A DNA stretch of 64,000 nucleotides from Allosalinactinospora lopnorensis (GCF_000981225.1 NZ_LAJC01000015.1:31791-95790), one strand, 5' to 3'. Counted from the stretch's first letter, positions 1 through 10,176 are shown. Notes: a model not told the origin generated them from the letters alone. A program made the numbers and translations.

Positions 1-180
1 CATCAGGATGTCCACGAACGCCGCGTCGAACCCGGTCGTTCCGAGCAGTTTGACGACACCGGCACCGTCCTCCACCGCCGTCACCTCGGCGACCTCCGGC
101 ATGCTCCGCAGGAAGGACGCCAGTTCCTCGCGTGTGGAGGCCTCGTCCTCAACGACGAGGACCCGAAGCGATCCGCTCAT
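1..180 (-). CDS. Response regulator receiver domain, partial (LytTR-type partner expected)
   Basis: Only the first 60 codons lie inside the window; the gene runs off the left edge. The start is an ATG at 180. The sequence begins MSGSLRVLVVEDEAST, with the acidic pocket (VEDE) of a CheY-like receiver, and reaches FDAAFVDILM, where the aspartate before ILM is the expected phosphoacceptor. The gene lies downstream of a LytS-type kinase on the same strand with a 185-bp gap. This matches the kinase-regulator order at 56391-58436, so a C-terminal LytTR DNA-binding domain is inferred but cannot be seen. It probably regulates the adjacent symporter genes. Confidence 0.8.
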   Translation of the reverse strand, partial: MSGSLRVLVVEDEASTREELASFLRSMPEVAEVTAVEDGAGVVKLLGTTGFDAAFVDILM

Positions 181-365
181 CGTCGTCGCGGCGTTGCGGC
201 CCCGGCCTCCACCGCCGGGGGAACGCCGCTCACCTCCTTACAAAGAGTCACGGTAAAGGGCGCGGCGGCGACGCGGACGGTGCGGGCGTGCTCCGGCACC
301 GTTCTCCCCCGCCCAGGAGCGGCCCGGGGGCGGGAGTTCCCGACCGCCGAGTACCGGGAGTAACG

Positions 366-1526
366 TCAATCGGCCACCACTCCCCGCATGAACCGGGGGG
401 TCCGGATCACTACCTTTGTACCGTTTCCCGGAGCGGTTTCGATGACGAGGCCGTACTCCGGTCCGTACACCGTTCGCAGTCGCCGGTCCACGTTGGCGAG
501 CCCCACCCCGTTCGCGGGAGGGCCGGTGCCGGCGAGGACGGCCCGCGCGAACTCCGGGTCCATACCGACACCGTCGTCCTCGATCTCGATGACGCACAGC
601 GGCCCCTCTCCGACTCCGGAGACGCTGATCTGGCCCTCGCCGCCGGGTTTCTGCTCCAGCCCGTGCCGGACGGCGTTCTCCACGATCGGCTGTACGACGA
701 GAAAGGGGATGGCGACGGGAAGGACCTCGGGCGCGATCCGCACGGTGACGTGGAAGCGGTCCCGGAACCGGGCGCGCTGCAGTTCCAGGTAGGTCTGCGT
801 GGCCTGCAGCTCTGTCGCCACGGTCGCGTAATCGCCCGCCGAGGAGAAGCTGTACCGCAGGTAGTCCGCGAAATCGGACAGCAGCTCCCGCGCGCGGTCG
901 GGTTCGGCGTGGATCAGCGCGGCGATGGCGGCGAGTGCGTTGTGCACGAAATGCGGCGAGATCTGCGCCCGAAGGCTGCGCAGGTCCGCCGCGGCGATGC
1001 GCTCGCGGGACCGGCGCAGCTCGGCATGGTCCAAGGAGTCCGAGGCCAGGCCGGCCACCTCGCTGAGTTCGTCCTGAGCGATGTCGCCGCCGACCACGAG
1101 GCAGCCGGCCAGCTCCTCGGCGACGAACAAAGGCGCGGCGAAGAGAGGGGGCTGGCGGATCACCCCGCCGCGGCCGTAGACCTGGGCGAGCAGCGCCCCC
1201 ACATCGGTGTCCGGCGGGAGCGTTCCGTACTCGGCGACGGGGCCGTCGAGGCCGGCCAGCACAACGGCGTCAGCGCCCAGCAGCCGGGCCAGACGCCGGG
1301 CCGCGCTTGGGGTCCCCCTTCCGTGCAGCCCGTCCTGGAGATCGCCGTCGAGCTTCCTGGCCTCTTTGAGCACCGCGACCGCGGACCGCCGATCCGCCTG
1401 AACCGCTGGACGCCCGTCTTGGAAGAGGCGGCGGGTCCTGCCCAACCAGCCGGTTACCACCGGGTCAGTGTAACGTGGACCACCACTGGCGGCGGGTCCC
1501 CGGTCCGGTGCCGCTGCCGCTCGCAT
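366..1526 (-). CDS. LytS-type sensor histidine kinase, cytosolic (GAF-like sensor)
   Basis: A 386-residue kinase. Residues 70-170 look like a GAF-type sensor without clear membrane segments. The His-kinase box is SPHFVHNALAA with His at about 192, followed by an N-box VENAVRHGL (282-290) and a G-box DDGVGM (about 317-322). This is the LytS/YehU (HPK8) layout, although the box departs from the usual NPHFLFN. The ATG at 1526 was chosen because GGGGAGG lies 7 bases before it; an in-frame ATG at 1547 is possible. It sits between a sodium/solute symporter upstream and a receiver protein downstream, so it probably senses substrate and controls uptake. Family call is firm; the ligand is unknown. Confidence 0.85.
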   Translation of the reverse strand: MRAAAAPDRGPAASGGPRYTDPVVTGWLGRTRRLFQDGRPAVQADRRSAVAVLKEARKLDGDLQDGLHGRGTPSAARRLARLLGADAVVLAGLDGPVAEYGTLPPDTDVGALLAQVYGRGGVIRQPPLFAAPLFVAEELAGCLVVGGDIAQDELSEVAGLASDSLDHAELRRSRERIAAADLRSLRAQISPHFVHNALAAIAALIHAEPDRARELLSDFADYLRYSFSSAGDYATVATELQATQTYLELQRARFRDRFHVTVRIAPEVLPVAIPFLVVQPIVENAVRHGLEQKPGGEGQISVSGVGEGPLCVIEIEDDGVGMDPEFARAVLAGTGPPANGVGLANVDRRLRTVYGPEYGLVIETAPGNGTKVVIRTPRFMRGVVAD

Positions 1527-1681
1527 GCGGGGCCCTCCCCTGCTCATGTCCTCGCGCTTCCACCACCCCGTCCGAACGGGCGGCCGTACCGGCTGCTCCG
1601 GCACGCCGGCCCGGGGCGCCTCCCGCACGGCCGGTGCTTCGCGGGAGCCGCTCCGGGCCGCATTCCGCCACGCTGCCGGGC

Positions 1682-3381
1682 TCAGTACTGCTTGGAGCCC
1701 TCCGCTCCGGCGCCGGTGAGCGCCCGGACCTCCAGGAGCGCGTGCCGCTCGGGGTCGTGCTCCCTGGACAGGTACGTACCGATGACGGCGCACGCGAAGC
1801 CGAGCGGGATGGAGACCAGGCCGGGGTTCTCCAGCGGGAACCAGGAGAAGTCCACACCGGCGGGGAACAGCGACAGGCTCTCCCCTGTTTCGGGGTCGAC
1901 CTTGCCCGAGACCACCGGCGAGAAGAACACCAGCCCCACCGCGGAGACGAGGCCGCCGTAGATCCCCGCGACCGTGCCGGCGGTGTTGAACCGCTTCCAG
2001 AACAGCGAGAGCAGCAGCGTCGGGAGGTTCGCCGAGGCCGCGACCGCGAAGGCGAGCGCCACCAGGAACGCGACGTTGAGGTTCTGCGCGAAGATCGCCA
2101 GCCCGATCGCCGCCGCGCCGATTCCCATCGCCGCGAGCCGCGCCACCCGCATCTGCTCCCTCGCCGACGCCTGGCCCCTGCGCAGGACGCTGAAGTAGAA
2201 GTCGTGCGCCAGCGAAGAGGAGGAGGCCAGCGTCAGACCCGCCACGGTGGAGAGAATCGCCGCGAAGGCCGCCGCCGCGATCAGCGCGAGGAGCACCGCT
2301 CCCAGCATCCCGCCGCCGATCTGCTGGCCGATCGCTTCGGCCACCTGCGGTGCCGCGGTGTTGCCGGCCGGATCCTGGGCGGCGATGGCGTCGCGCCCGA
2401 CGATGGCCGCCGCGCCGAAGCCCAGCACCAGGGTCAGCAGGTAGAACGCCCCGATCAGACCGATCGCCCAGTTCACCGACGTGCGGGCCGCCTTGGCGTT
2501 GGGCACGGTGTAGAAGCGGATCAGGATGTGCGGCAGCCCTGCCGTGCCCAGCACCAGTGCCAGGCCGAGGCTGATCAGATCCAGCTTGCTCCACAGCGTG
2601 GCCAGCGGATCACCCGCCACCTCCACGCCGTAGCGCAGCCCCGGCTCCAGGAACGCGCGTCCTTCCCCGCTGGCGGCCGCGGCGTCGTTCATCAGGCGCC
2701 GAAGTTGAACCCGTAAGCCGCGAGCACCAGCACGGACAGCAGGGCCGCCCCGGACATCAGCACGCCGGCCTTGATGATCTGCACCCAGGTGGTGCCCTTC
2801 ATCCCGCCCAGCGAGACGTAGACGATCATTAGGACGCCCACGACGACGATCCCCACGATCTTGGCCTGCGCGGCGTCCATGCCGAGGAAGGTCTCCCCGG
2901 GCTGGATACCCAGGAGCAGCGCGATGAGCGCGCCCGCACCGACCATCTGGGCCAGCAGGTAGAAGATCGACACGGTGATGGTGGAGAACGCCGCGGCGGT
3001 GCGGACCGGGCGCTGGCGCATCCGGTAGGAGAGGACGTCGGCCATGGTGAAACGGCCGGAGTTGCGCAGCAGCTCGGCCACGAGCAGCAGTGCCACCAGC
3101 CAGGCCACCAAAAAGCCGATGGAGTAGAGGAAGCCGTCGTAGCCGAACAGCGCGATCATTCCCGCGATGCCCAGGAACGAGGCGGCCGACATGTAGTCGC
3201 TGCCGATCGCCATGCCGTTCTGCAGTCCCGAGAAACCGCGGCCCCCGGCGTAGAAGTCCGCGGCCGACCGGGTGCGCCGGCTGGCCACAACGGTGATGTA
3301 CAGCGTCGCCGCGACCATCACCAGGAACAGGAGCATCGTCACACCGCGGCTGCCGGCCGCGGCTTCGGCTGCGAGGTTCAC
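1682..3381 (-). CDS. actP: Sodium/solute symporter, ActP-like, interrupted by a frameshift
   Basis: Two abutting frames (2692-3381 and 1682-2692) together make one SSS-family cation/acetate symporter. The first half carries the YAGGRGFSGLQNGMAIGSDY and SAASFLGIAG motifs and ends at FNFGA. The second resumes with MNDAAAASG, then GTAGLPHILIRFYTVP and LSTVAGLTLASSSSLAHD. They meet at an overlapping TGATG. One extra base in the GG run at 2695-2696 would restore a continuous 566-residue protein, the usual ActP length with about 13 membrane segments. The gene overlaps the DUF485 gene upstream by 4 bp and precedes the LytS kinase. Acetate or a related monocarboxylate is the likely substrate. Either a sequencing error or a true split; the former is favoured. 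Confidence 0.8.
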
Positions 3382-3803
3382 GATTGCCCGCCCTTCTTGC
3401 CGGCCGTCCCGCCGCTCGCCGCCGGTTTCCGGCCGTGCGATGCCGCGCCCGGGCCGCTGAGTTCGGCGAGAAGCTCGTTGGCCAGCGGGTCGAGGCGCCT
3501 GTCGGCGTAGCGCGAGTACAGGATCGCGATTCCGAAGGTGCTGAGGAACTGCAGCACCCCGAAGACGAGAGCGACGTTGACCGGACCGAACAGCACCGTC
3601 GCCATTGCGTCGCGCGCGTAGGCCGACATCACGACATACAGCAGGTACCAGGCCATGAACGCGGCGCTCATGGGGAAGACGAAGACGCGCAGCCGCCGCT
3701 TCAACTCGTTGAAACGCGGATCGCTGTGCATCGCTATCGAGCGCGCGCTGAGGCCGTCCTCGGTAGCACCCTGCTCGGGTGATCCTCGGGATGTCGAAAC
3801 CAT
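3378..3803 (-). CDS. DUF485 small membrane partner of the symporter
   Basis: A 141-residue protein with two membrane segments, a basic stretch ELKRRLRVFVFPMSAAF and the DUF485 signature ILYSRYADRRLDPLANEL (about 90-120). DUF485 proteins (YjcH) are encoded directly upstream of ActP-type acetate symporters, which is the arrangement here with a 4-bp overlap. The ATG at 3803 was chosen because AAAGG lies about 9 bases upstream; longer in-frame extensions lack a ribosome site. It probably assists or forms a complex with the symporter in the membrane. The Ala/Gly/Lys-rich C-tail is low-complexity. First gene of the transcription unit DUF485-symporter-kinase-regulator. Confidence 0.85.
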   Translation of the reverse strand: MVSTSRGSPEQGATEDGLSARSIAMHSDPRFNELKRRLRVFVFPMSAAFMAWYLLYVVMSAYARDAMATVLFGPVNVALVFGVLQFLSTFGIAILYSRYADRRLDPLANELLAELSGPGAASHGRKPAASGGTAGKKGGQS

Positions 3804-4264
3804 TCGGCGGACCTTTCTGAGGGGATTACACCGCTGTGACATGGATTACGTGGCACTGTAAGGAGGGACACCCGCAGGTGGGGCGGTTCGGCGCCGGGCG
3901 CGCGGTAAGCGAGGGCTTCGCTCGACGAACGGCCGATCTCCGTGCGGTGAGCGGTCCACAATTGCGCCGAGTGGTCCCGGGCGGCGATCCGCGACACGGC
4001 GGAACCGGACGACCACGGCTTTTCGCGCCCCGGGTCCGCTTCCGGCCCGGCTCCCGCCGGTTTCCCGGACCGGCACGAGTGGCGCACCTGCGCTCGGCGG
4101 CCGGTGCACCACTCGGGAAAGCCGCGCGGCCGCCCGGACGGCGGCCGCGCATGGCGGCGGGGCTTCTTCGAATCCGGGGACCGCGGCCGACTCCCCGAAT
4201 CCGAAACGGCACGGCCCCGCGATCCGCTCCGCGGGGAGCGCCGCCTCTCCGTGCCGGGGCCGGA
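3804..4264. other. Noncoding interval between acs and the symporter operon
   Basis: No convincing gene. Both flanking genes are on the minus strand, so this stretch holds the promoter region of the DUF485-symporter operon (right after 3804) and, at its far end, the acs terminator hairpin (4208-4255). Frames that are open here have coding-strand shadow composition and no start signal. Confidence 0.5.
4208..4255 (-). terminator. Probable acs transcription terminator (bulged hairpin)
   Basis: Ten bases past the acs stop there is a two-part stem. Outer arms GGCACGG (4208-4214) and CCGTGCC (4249-4255) enclose inner arms CCCCGCG (4215-4221) and CGCGGGG (4230-4236), with a 12-base bulge on one side. 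No strong U-tract follows, as is common for actinobacterial terminators. Function is inferred from structure and position. Confidence 0.5.
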
Positions 4265-6258
4265 TCAGTCGTCCGAACCCGCGCGGGCGACACGGGCGCG
4301 CAGTGCCGTCATCACGCTCGGGTCGTTCAGTGTCGTGACGTCGCCCAGTTCGCGATCCTGCACGGCGTCCCGGAGCAGCCGGCGCATGATCTTGCCGCTC
4401 CGGGTCTTCGGCAGTTCGTCGGCCAGATGATCCGGGACGGCCTGGCGAGTTTCCCGATCCGCGCGCTCACGTGCTCCCGGATGTCCGCCTCGGTTTCCGG
4501 ACCGCCCTCGGCACCGCCGCGCAGCGTCACGAACGCCACGATGGCCTCACCGGTGAGCTCGTCGGGTTCGGAGACCACCGCCGCCTCGGCGACCTTCTCG
4601 TGGGCGACGATCGCGGATTCGACCTCCCCGCTGGAGAGCCGGTGCCCGGAGACGTTGAGCACGTCGTCCACGCGTCCGAGCACCCAGTAGTAACCGTCGG
4701 TGTCCCGGCGCGCCGAGTCGCCGACGGCATAGGTGCCCGGGCCGAATTCCGAGAAATAGGCCTCTACGTAGCGCTCCTCCTCGCCGTAGAGCGTTCGCAG
4801 CATGCTCGGCCACGGCTCGGTGAGCACCAGCAGCCCCGTGCCCTCGGGGACGGTCCGGCCGGACCCGTCGACCAGGTTGGCGCACACGCCCGGCAGCGGA
4901 TGCGTCGCCGAGCCCGGTCTGGTGGCGGTGGCGCCGGGCAGCGGCGCGATCATGATCGAGCCCGTCTCCGTCTGCCACCAGGTGTCCACGATCGGGCAGC
5001 GTTCTCGGCCGATCACAGTGTGGTACCACACCCAGGCCTTGGGGTTGATCGGTTCGCCGACGCTGCCCAGCAGCCGCAGCGAGGACAGGTCGTGGCCGGC
5101 CGGGTACTCCGACCCCCAGCGCATGCAGGCGCGGATGGCGGTCGGCGCCGTGTAGAAGATGCTGACGCCGTACCGCTCGACGATCTCCCACCAGATCCCC
5201 GGATCCGGGTAGTCGGGCGCCCCTTCGAACATCACGCTGGTCGTGCCGTTGGCCAGCGGCCCGTAGACGGCGTAGCTGTGTCCGGTGATCCAGCCGACGT
5301 CCGCGGTGCACCAGAACACGTCGCGTTCCGCGTCGAGGTCGAACACCACCCGGTGGGTGTAGGAAACGCCGGTCAGGTAGCCGCCCGTGCTGTGCACGAT
5401 CCCTTTGGGCTTACCGGTCGAACCGGAGGAGTAGAGGATGAACAGGGGATGCTCGGCCTCCATGGGTTCCGCAGGGCAGGTGTCGGCGGCGGAGGCGAGC
5501 ACGTCGTCGTAGTACACGTCGCGCCTGGTACGCATGGGACAGGGCTCCCCGCGGCCCGCGCCGGCTCCCCCTCCGCCGACCCGGACGACCACCACGTGGC
5601 GCAGGTCGGCGAGCTCGTCCAGCGCAGCGTCGAGGGCGCCTTTGACCTCGGCCGCCCTGCCTTTGCGGCGGGCGCGATCGGCGGTGACGAGGACCTTCGC
5701 CCGGGAGACCGCCATCCGTTCGCGCACCGCCTCGGCGGAGAACCCGCCGAACACCACGTTGTGCACCGCCCCGATGCGCGCGCAGGCGAGCATCGCGACG
5801 GCGGCCTCGGGCACCATCGGCAGGTAGATACCGACCACATCGCCCTTGCGCACACCCAGGTCCTTCAGGGCGTTCGCGAACTTCTGGACCTCGTGGAGCA
5901 GGCCGGAGTATGTGATCGCGCGCTCCTCGCCCTCTTCCCCGCGCCAGTGGTAGGCGACCCGGTCACCGAGCCCGGCGGCCACGTGCCGGTCCAGGCAGTT
6001 GTACGAAGCGTTCAGCCTCCCGTCCTCGAACCAGCGGTAGAAGGGCGCCCTGGAATCGTCGAGGACCGTGCTGAAGGGCGTATCCCAGTCCAGTTCCCGG
6101 GCCTGCTCGGCCCAGAAGGCGAGGCGGTCCTGGTCGGCCTTCTCATACAGCGACGCGTCGGCCACACGCGCCTTCTCCCGGAATGCCGCCGGCGGTTCGA
6201 AACTCTGGACGGCGACCAGCTCTTCCACTCGCTGGTCCAGGCAGGGGCCCTCACTCAT
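4265..6258 (-). CDS. acs: Acetyl-CoA synthetase, C-terminus frameshifted
   Basis: AMP-forming acetate-CoA ligase converting acetate, ATP and CoA to acetyl-CoA in the cytosol. It has the ANL-family motifs [11 protein letters not shown] (ATP loop), WWQTETG and [20 protein letters not shown]. The acylation-regulated lysine motif [12 protein letters not shown] is present only if the frame is shifted at GGCC 4421-4424, where one G/C appears missing. As written the frame ends at 4327 with a nonsense tail. With the base restored the protein is 664 residues and ends RVARAGSDD at 4265. The start at 6258 has AAGGAG 8 bases upstream. It lies beside an acetate-type symporter, so the two probably work together in acetate assimilation. 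Propionate is a possible alternative substrate. Confidence 0.92.
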
Positions 6259-6464
6259 CGAACAACTCCTTCGGCTGGCGTTCCCCGGTGGACGCGAGCG
6301 TGACGCGCGCCACCGGCCCTCCCAGAAGGGTGGTGCCGTGTGAACGCGCGGACAACGCCGTCAGCGACGGGCGGTAGCAGGAGGCGACGAGCGGTCGGTG
6401 GAAGGGGTGAACGACAGAGGCGTAACCGCGGCGGCCCCCGAAGCCCGCCCGCCGCGACCGGCGC

Positions 6465-6923
6465 CTAGTGGAGCGGGATCGTCCGACCGTGCTCCGAGTC
6501 GGGGCGGGGACCGTGGATGCGCCGCCCCTCGGAATGGATCTCGACGTCGTTCAGGCTGGCCTCGCGCCGGCTCATCAGTCCGTGGCCGTCGAATTCCCAC
6601 ATCTCATTGCCGTAGCTGCGCCATGTGCGCCCCGCTTCGTCGTTCCATTCATACTGGAAACGAACGGCGATCCGGTTGCCGCGGAAGTTCCACAGGTCCG
6701 CGCGCAGCGCGTAATCGAGCTCCTTTTTCCATTTGAGAGCCAGGAAGTCGATGACCACGTTCCGCCCGGTGATGAATTCGTCCCGGTCGCGCCACGCGCA
6801 GGCGGACGTGCAGGCGAGGGCGACGCGTTCGGGTTCCCTGGTGTTCCAGGCATCCTCGACGGCCTGGACCTTGCGCTGCGCGGAAACCTCGTCGAACGGC
6901 GGCAGAGGCGGACGAGCGACCAC
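6465..6923 (-). CDS. DUF1348 / NTF2-like family protein
   Basis: A 152-residue protein of the nuclear transport factor 2-like superfamily. The DUF1348 signatures WRDRDEFITGR, ALKWKKELDYALRADLW, GNRIAVRFQYEW and SYGNEMWEFD are in order, followed by LMSRREASLNDVEI. The fold is a small alpha/beta cone with a pocket; the reaction is unknown. The GTG at 6923 is preferred because GGAG lies 8 bases upstream; an upstream TTG at 6941 is also in frame. It stands alone, upstream in transcription of the acs gene but with a 206-bp gap, so co-transcription is uncertain. Confidence 0.8.
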   Translation of the reverse strand: MVARPPLPPFDEVSAQRKVQAVEDAWNTREPERVALACTSACAWRDRDEFITGRNVVIDFLALKWKKELDYALRADLWNFRGNRIAVRFQYEWNDEAGRTWRSYGNEMWEFDGHGLMSRREASLNDVEIHSEGRRIHGPRPDSEHGRTIPLH

Positions 6924-7376
6924 TGTGCGATCTCCAAACAACGAACCTTTTCGTCCTGTTTCACGAAGAGGAAGAGCGGGAACCGTGCCGCGCTGGCTGC
7001 GCGCCCCGCGAACTCCGTCTCCGCGCTATAGCCGACGGTGAAAAGCGCACGGGAAAACGGCTATTCTCCATTCCTTCGCCAGATTAGAGAACCACCGTTC
7101 TCGAGCGCAAGCACGCTCCGCCGGCGCGGGTACGGCCCCGAGATCCGGTAGCTGGAGCCGGAACAGCTCCGAGAACGCGCGCCGGCGGGCTGTTTCGGAA
7201 CCGGTGACCTCCGGCGCCGGAGCTCCGCCCCGCGCGAGGCCGGGATCCGGCGAGCCGGTTGCGCGGTCGGCCACCGGCCTCGGTAGCGTGCGGACCTCAG
7301 GGGCGGCGCCCCGTCCCCATATGCAGTTCGCCATGCGGCCCACGCCGCGCTCCGCTTCCATTCTGCAGGCCCAGCC
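6924..7376. promoter_or_regulatory. Divergent intergenic region with a small inverted repeat
   Basis: About 450 bp between the DUF1348 gene (minus) and the acyltransferase (plus), so it should hold both promoters. One exact inverted repeat is visible: GAGAAC at 7087-7092, spacer CACC, GTTCTC at 7097-7102, in an A+T-enriched patch. It is a candidate operator or promoter element. No gene is seen. Confidence 0.35.
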
Positions 7377-9500
7377 TTGTCCTTCTTCACCCGCGCCCTT
7401 GACGGTCAGGCCACCGCCTCCACGCGCGCCCCTCTGCACCGGACCGCTCCTCCCGTTGCCCGGGAGGGCCACCGGCCCGAAGTCCAGGGGCTGCGGGCAG
7501 TCGCGGTGCCCCTGGTAGCCGCCCACCACATCTGGTTCGGCCGGGTTTCCGGCGGCGTGGACGTCTTCCTGCTGCTTACCGGGTTCCTGATCACCGGCTC
7601 CCTGGTGCGTACGGCGGAGCGCGAGGGCCGGGTCGATCTCGCGGCGTTCTGGACCCGACTGGTGAAACGCCTCTCCCCCATGGCCGGCTGGTGCTGCTGG
7701 CGGTGCTGGCCGCGACGTTCCTCCTGCTCCCACGGCCTGCGTGGCGCGACACGATCTGGGAGGTCCTCGCCTCCGCCCTCTACCTCCAGAACTGGGTTCT
7801 CGCCGTCAACTCGGTGAACTACCTGGGGGGGCACCGGTGCGGCCAGCCCGGTGCAGCACTTCTGGTCGCTGGCGGTCCAGGGCCAGTTCTACCTGCTGGC
7901 GCCCCTCCTGGTGGCGGCCGCCGTGCTGCTGGCCCGACGCGCGGGGCCGGCCGGGCGCCCGGGGGTGCGAGGCGTCCTGCTCACCGCGCTCACCGCGGCG
8001 TTCCTGGTTTCGCTGTGCTACTCGGTCCTGACCACCGCGTCGGATCAGCGCTGGGCCTATTTCGACACTGGTGCGCGGCTGTGGGAGCCCGCGCTCGGCG
8101 GGGTGCTCGCCCTCATCCTGCCCCACCTGCGGATCCCGCGCCTCGCGCGGGTGGCTCTGGGATGGATCGGCCTCGCGGCGCTCGTGCTGTGTGGGGTGCT
8201 GATCGAGGTCTCCACGTTGTTCCCCGGCTATGTCGCACTCTGGCCCACGTGCGCCGCCGCGCTGGTGATCATCGCCGGAACGACGGGCAGCAGACTGGGC
8301 GCCGACCGCCTCCTGGGCTGGCGCCCACTGGGCCACATCGGTGACCTCGCCTACCCTCTCTATCTCTGGCACTGGCCGGTACTGGTGTTCTACCTGGAGG
8401 TCACCGGGCGCCACACGCCGGGCCTGCTCGGCGGGTGCTCCGTACTCGGCCTCTCCTTCGCACTGACCGTCGCGAGCCGCCGGCTGGTCGACAACGGCGT
8501 GCGCCGGATCAGCCGCGGCCGGGCCGGGCCGCGGCCGTCGCTGGCGGTCGGCGCGGCGTTCCTGCTCCCGGTTCTCCTCACGGTCGGCGGCTCGGTGGTA
8601 CTCCTGGACAAGCGGCAGGAAGCCAGCCAGGAGCTCGCCTCGGACCGTACGAAGTACCCGGGAGCTGAGGTCATCGCCGAACCCGCTCTGGTCAAGGACC
8701 TTCCCGAGGTCCCCGTCTATCCGGACCTGACAGCCCCCGAGGACAAATGGCTGCTCCACACCAACGGGTGCAACGTTGAACTCCGCGGGCAGGAGCCGGT
8801 CACCTGCGAGTTCGGGTCGGCGGCGAGCGAACACACCATCGCGCTGGTGGGGAACTCCCACGCCGGGCACTGGTTCCCGCCCCTGCTGGAGATCGCCGAG
8901 GCCAACGACTGGCGGCTGGTCACCATGACGAAGAACGGCTGCCAGTTCAGCAGCGACACCCAGCACTGGGGCGGGAAGGTCTTCACCGACTGCGAGGCGT
9001 GGAAGGAGGGGGCCATGGCCGAGCTGGCGGAGCTCAGGCCCGACGCGGTCTTCACGACGTCCACGCGGGCCGAGCCGGCGGGCAACGGGGCTGGGAACGT
9101 CACCGCGGGCGCCCCCGGCGTCTCGGGTGAGCGGCTCCCCGGCGGCTATGTCGAACGCTGGCAGGAACTCGAGGCTCTCGGGATCGATGTCGTGGCGATC
9201 CGGGACACCCCTCGACTCCGCTTCGACGCCCCGGAGTGCGTGGACCGGTACGGAGCGGACGCCTGCGTCGAGGAGCTGAGCTACTCGATGAACGAGGAGT
9301 CCCCCGCCGAGGAGCTGGAGAAGGTGCCGGGCAACGTCGCCTTCATCGACCTGACCGACTATTTCTGCCCGGGCGGCACATGCCCGGTGGTGGTCGGGAA
9401 CGTGCTGGTGATGTCCGACGACAACCACCTGACCGCGACCTTCTCCCGTTCTTTGGCCCCCATGCTGCGTTCCGAGCTCAAGACCGCAACGGGCTGGTGA
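7377..9500 (+). CDS. OafA-type acyltransferase with SGNH domain, two frameshifts
   Basis: Membrane acyltransferase-3 family protein with a C-terminal SGNH hydrolase-like domain, a class that O-acylates cell-surface sugars. The N-terminus shows RPEVQGLRAVAVPLV and SGGVDVFLLLTGFLITGSL (family motifs); the middle has VQHFWSLAVQGQFY and LGHIGDLAYPLYLWHWPVLV, and the tail has IALVGNSHAGHW (SGNH serine) and DDNHLT. The frame breaks twice: near 7688, where one C seems missing (GGCTGG for GGCCTGG), and in the seven-G run 7825-7831, where one G seems extra. The two changes cancel and give about 707 residues, typical for the family. The start is unclear; a TTG at 7377 is the longest in-frame choice. 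Confidence 0.75.
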
Positions 9501-9573
9501 CCGGGTACTCCCGGCACCGCGGTCCCGTAAGAGCGGTCCGTGGCGGAGGGGCCGGCCGCCGCGCCCCGCTCCT

Positions 9574-10043
9574 TCACTCGGATGCGGCGGATCCGGCCCT
9601 GGCCCCGCCGAGGTGGGGCTCGTCCAGGATGAACATGGTCTGGGTGCTGCGCACCTCGGGTAGCGCTGCAGCCGCTCCAGGACGAAGGTCCGCAGGTCCG
9701 CCGCGTCGGCGACGCGCACCAGCAGCAGCAGGTCGACGTCGCCCGAGACGAGCGCCGCGTGGTCGACCTCGGGGATGTCGCGCAGGTAGTCGCGGAACTT
9801 CTCCCACGAATGCTGCTCGATCCGCACCGAGACGTAGGCCGCCAGTCCTGTTCCGTACTTCTCGGGATCGATGACGGCGGTGAACCCCTTGATCACCCCC
9901 TGTTTGCGCAGGCGGTCCAGCCGCGCGTAGGCGTTCGCGCGGGAGATGTGGGCCTTCTCGGCGACCGCGCGGATCGACATTCGGCCGTCCGCCCGCAACA
10001 GGTCGATGATGTGGCGGTCCACCGCGTCAAGATCGGCGGCCAT
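9574..10043 (-). CDS. Lrp/AsnC regulator of the 2-oxoacid dehydrogenase operon, frameshifted near the end
   Basis: Begins MAADLDAVDRHIIDLL with an N-terminal winged helix (GRMSIRAVAEKAHISRANAYARL) and a RAM ligand domain (VSVRIEQHSWEKFRDYL, HAALVSGDVDLLLLVRV). The frame shifts at about 9666, where one C (plus strand) appears missing after LERLQ. The restored end LPEVRSTQTMFILDEP is the classic Lrp C-terminus and gives 156 residues. It is divergent from the E1alpha gene across 133 bp full of palindromes. BkdR-type Lrp proteins control bkd operons from this position, so it is probably the local regulator, responding to branched-chain amino acids. Confidence 0.85.
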
Positions 10044-10176
10044 GCGTCTCACCCCATAGCGTCCACATGCTGGACATCGCGGACAGATTGCGACCGAACG
10101 CCTCTCAGCGAGCCATATGTCTACGGTCATCGCTGAGATATGGACACTATTGGGTGATTCAGCTCATATTCAAGAC
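10044..10176. promoter_or_regulatory. Divergent lrp/E1alpha control region with nested palindromes
   Basis: Three inverted repeats are visible. GTCCA-CATGC-TGGAC lies at 10061-10075. TCAGCGA (10105-10111) pairs with TCGCTGA (10130-10136). CCATAT (10113-10118) pairs with ATATGG (10138-10143). The last two overlap and lie just ahead of the E1alpha gene. Lrp-family proteins bind degenerate palindromes as multimers, so this is the likely operator of the divergent Lrp. Binding is inferred. Confidence 0.55.

Noticed and set aside
4471..6303. A 610-codon plus-strand open frame over acs
   Set aside because: Antisense to acetyl-CoA synthetase; no start signal and shadow composition.
10026..10040. A third copy of the TGTCAAGATCGGCG repeat end near the Lrp start
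   Set aside because: The match GTCAAGATCGGCGG is inside the lrp coding sequence (MAADLDA) and has no inverted partner, so it is likely chance.
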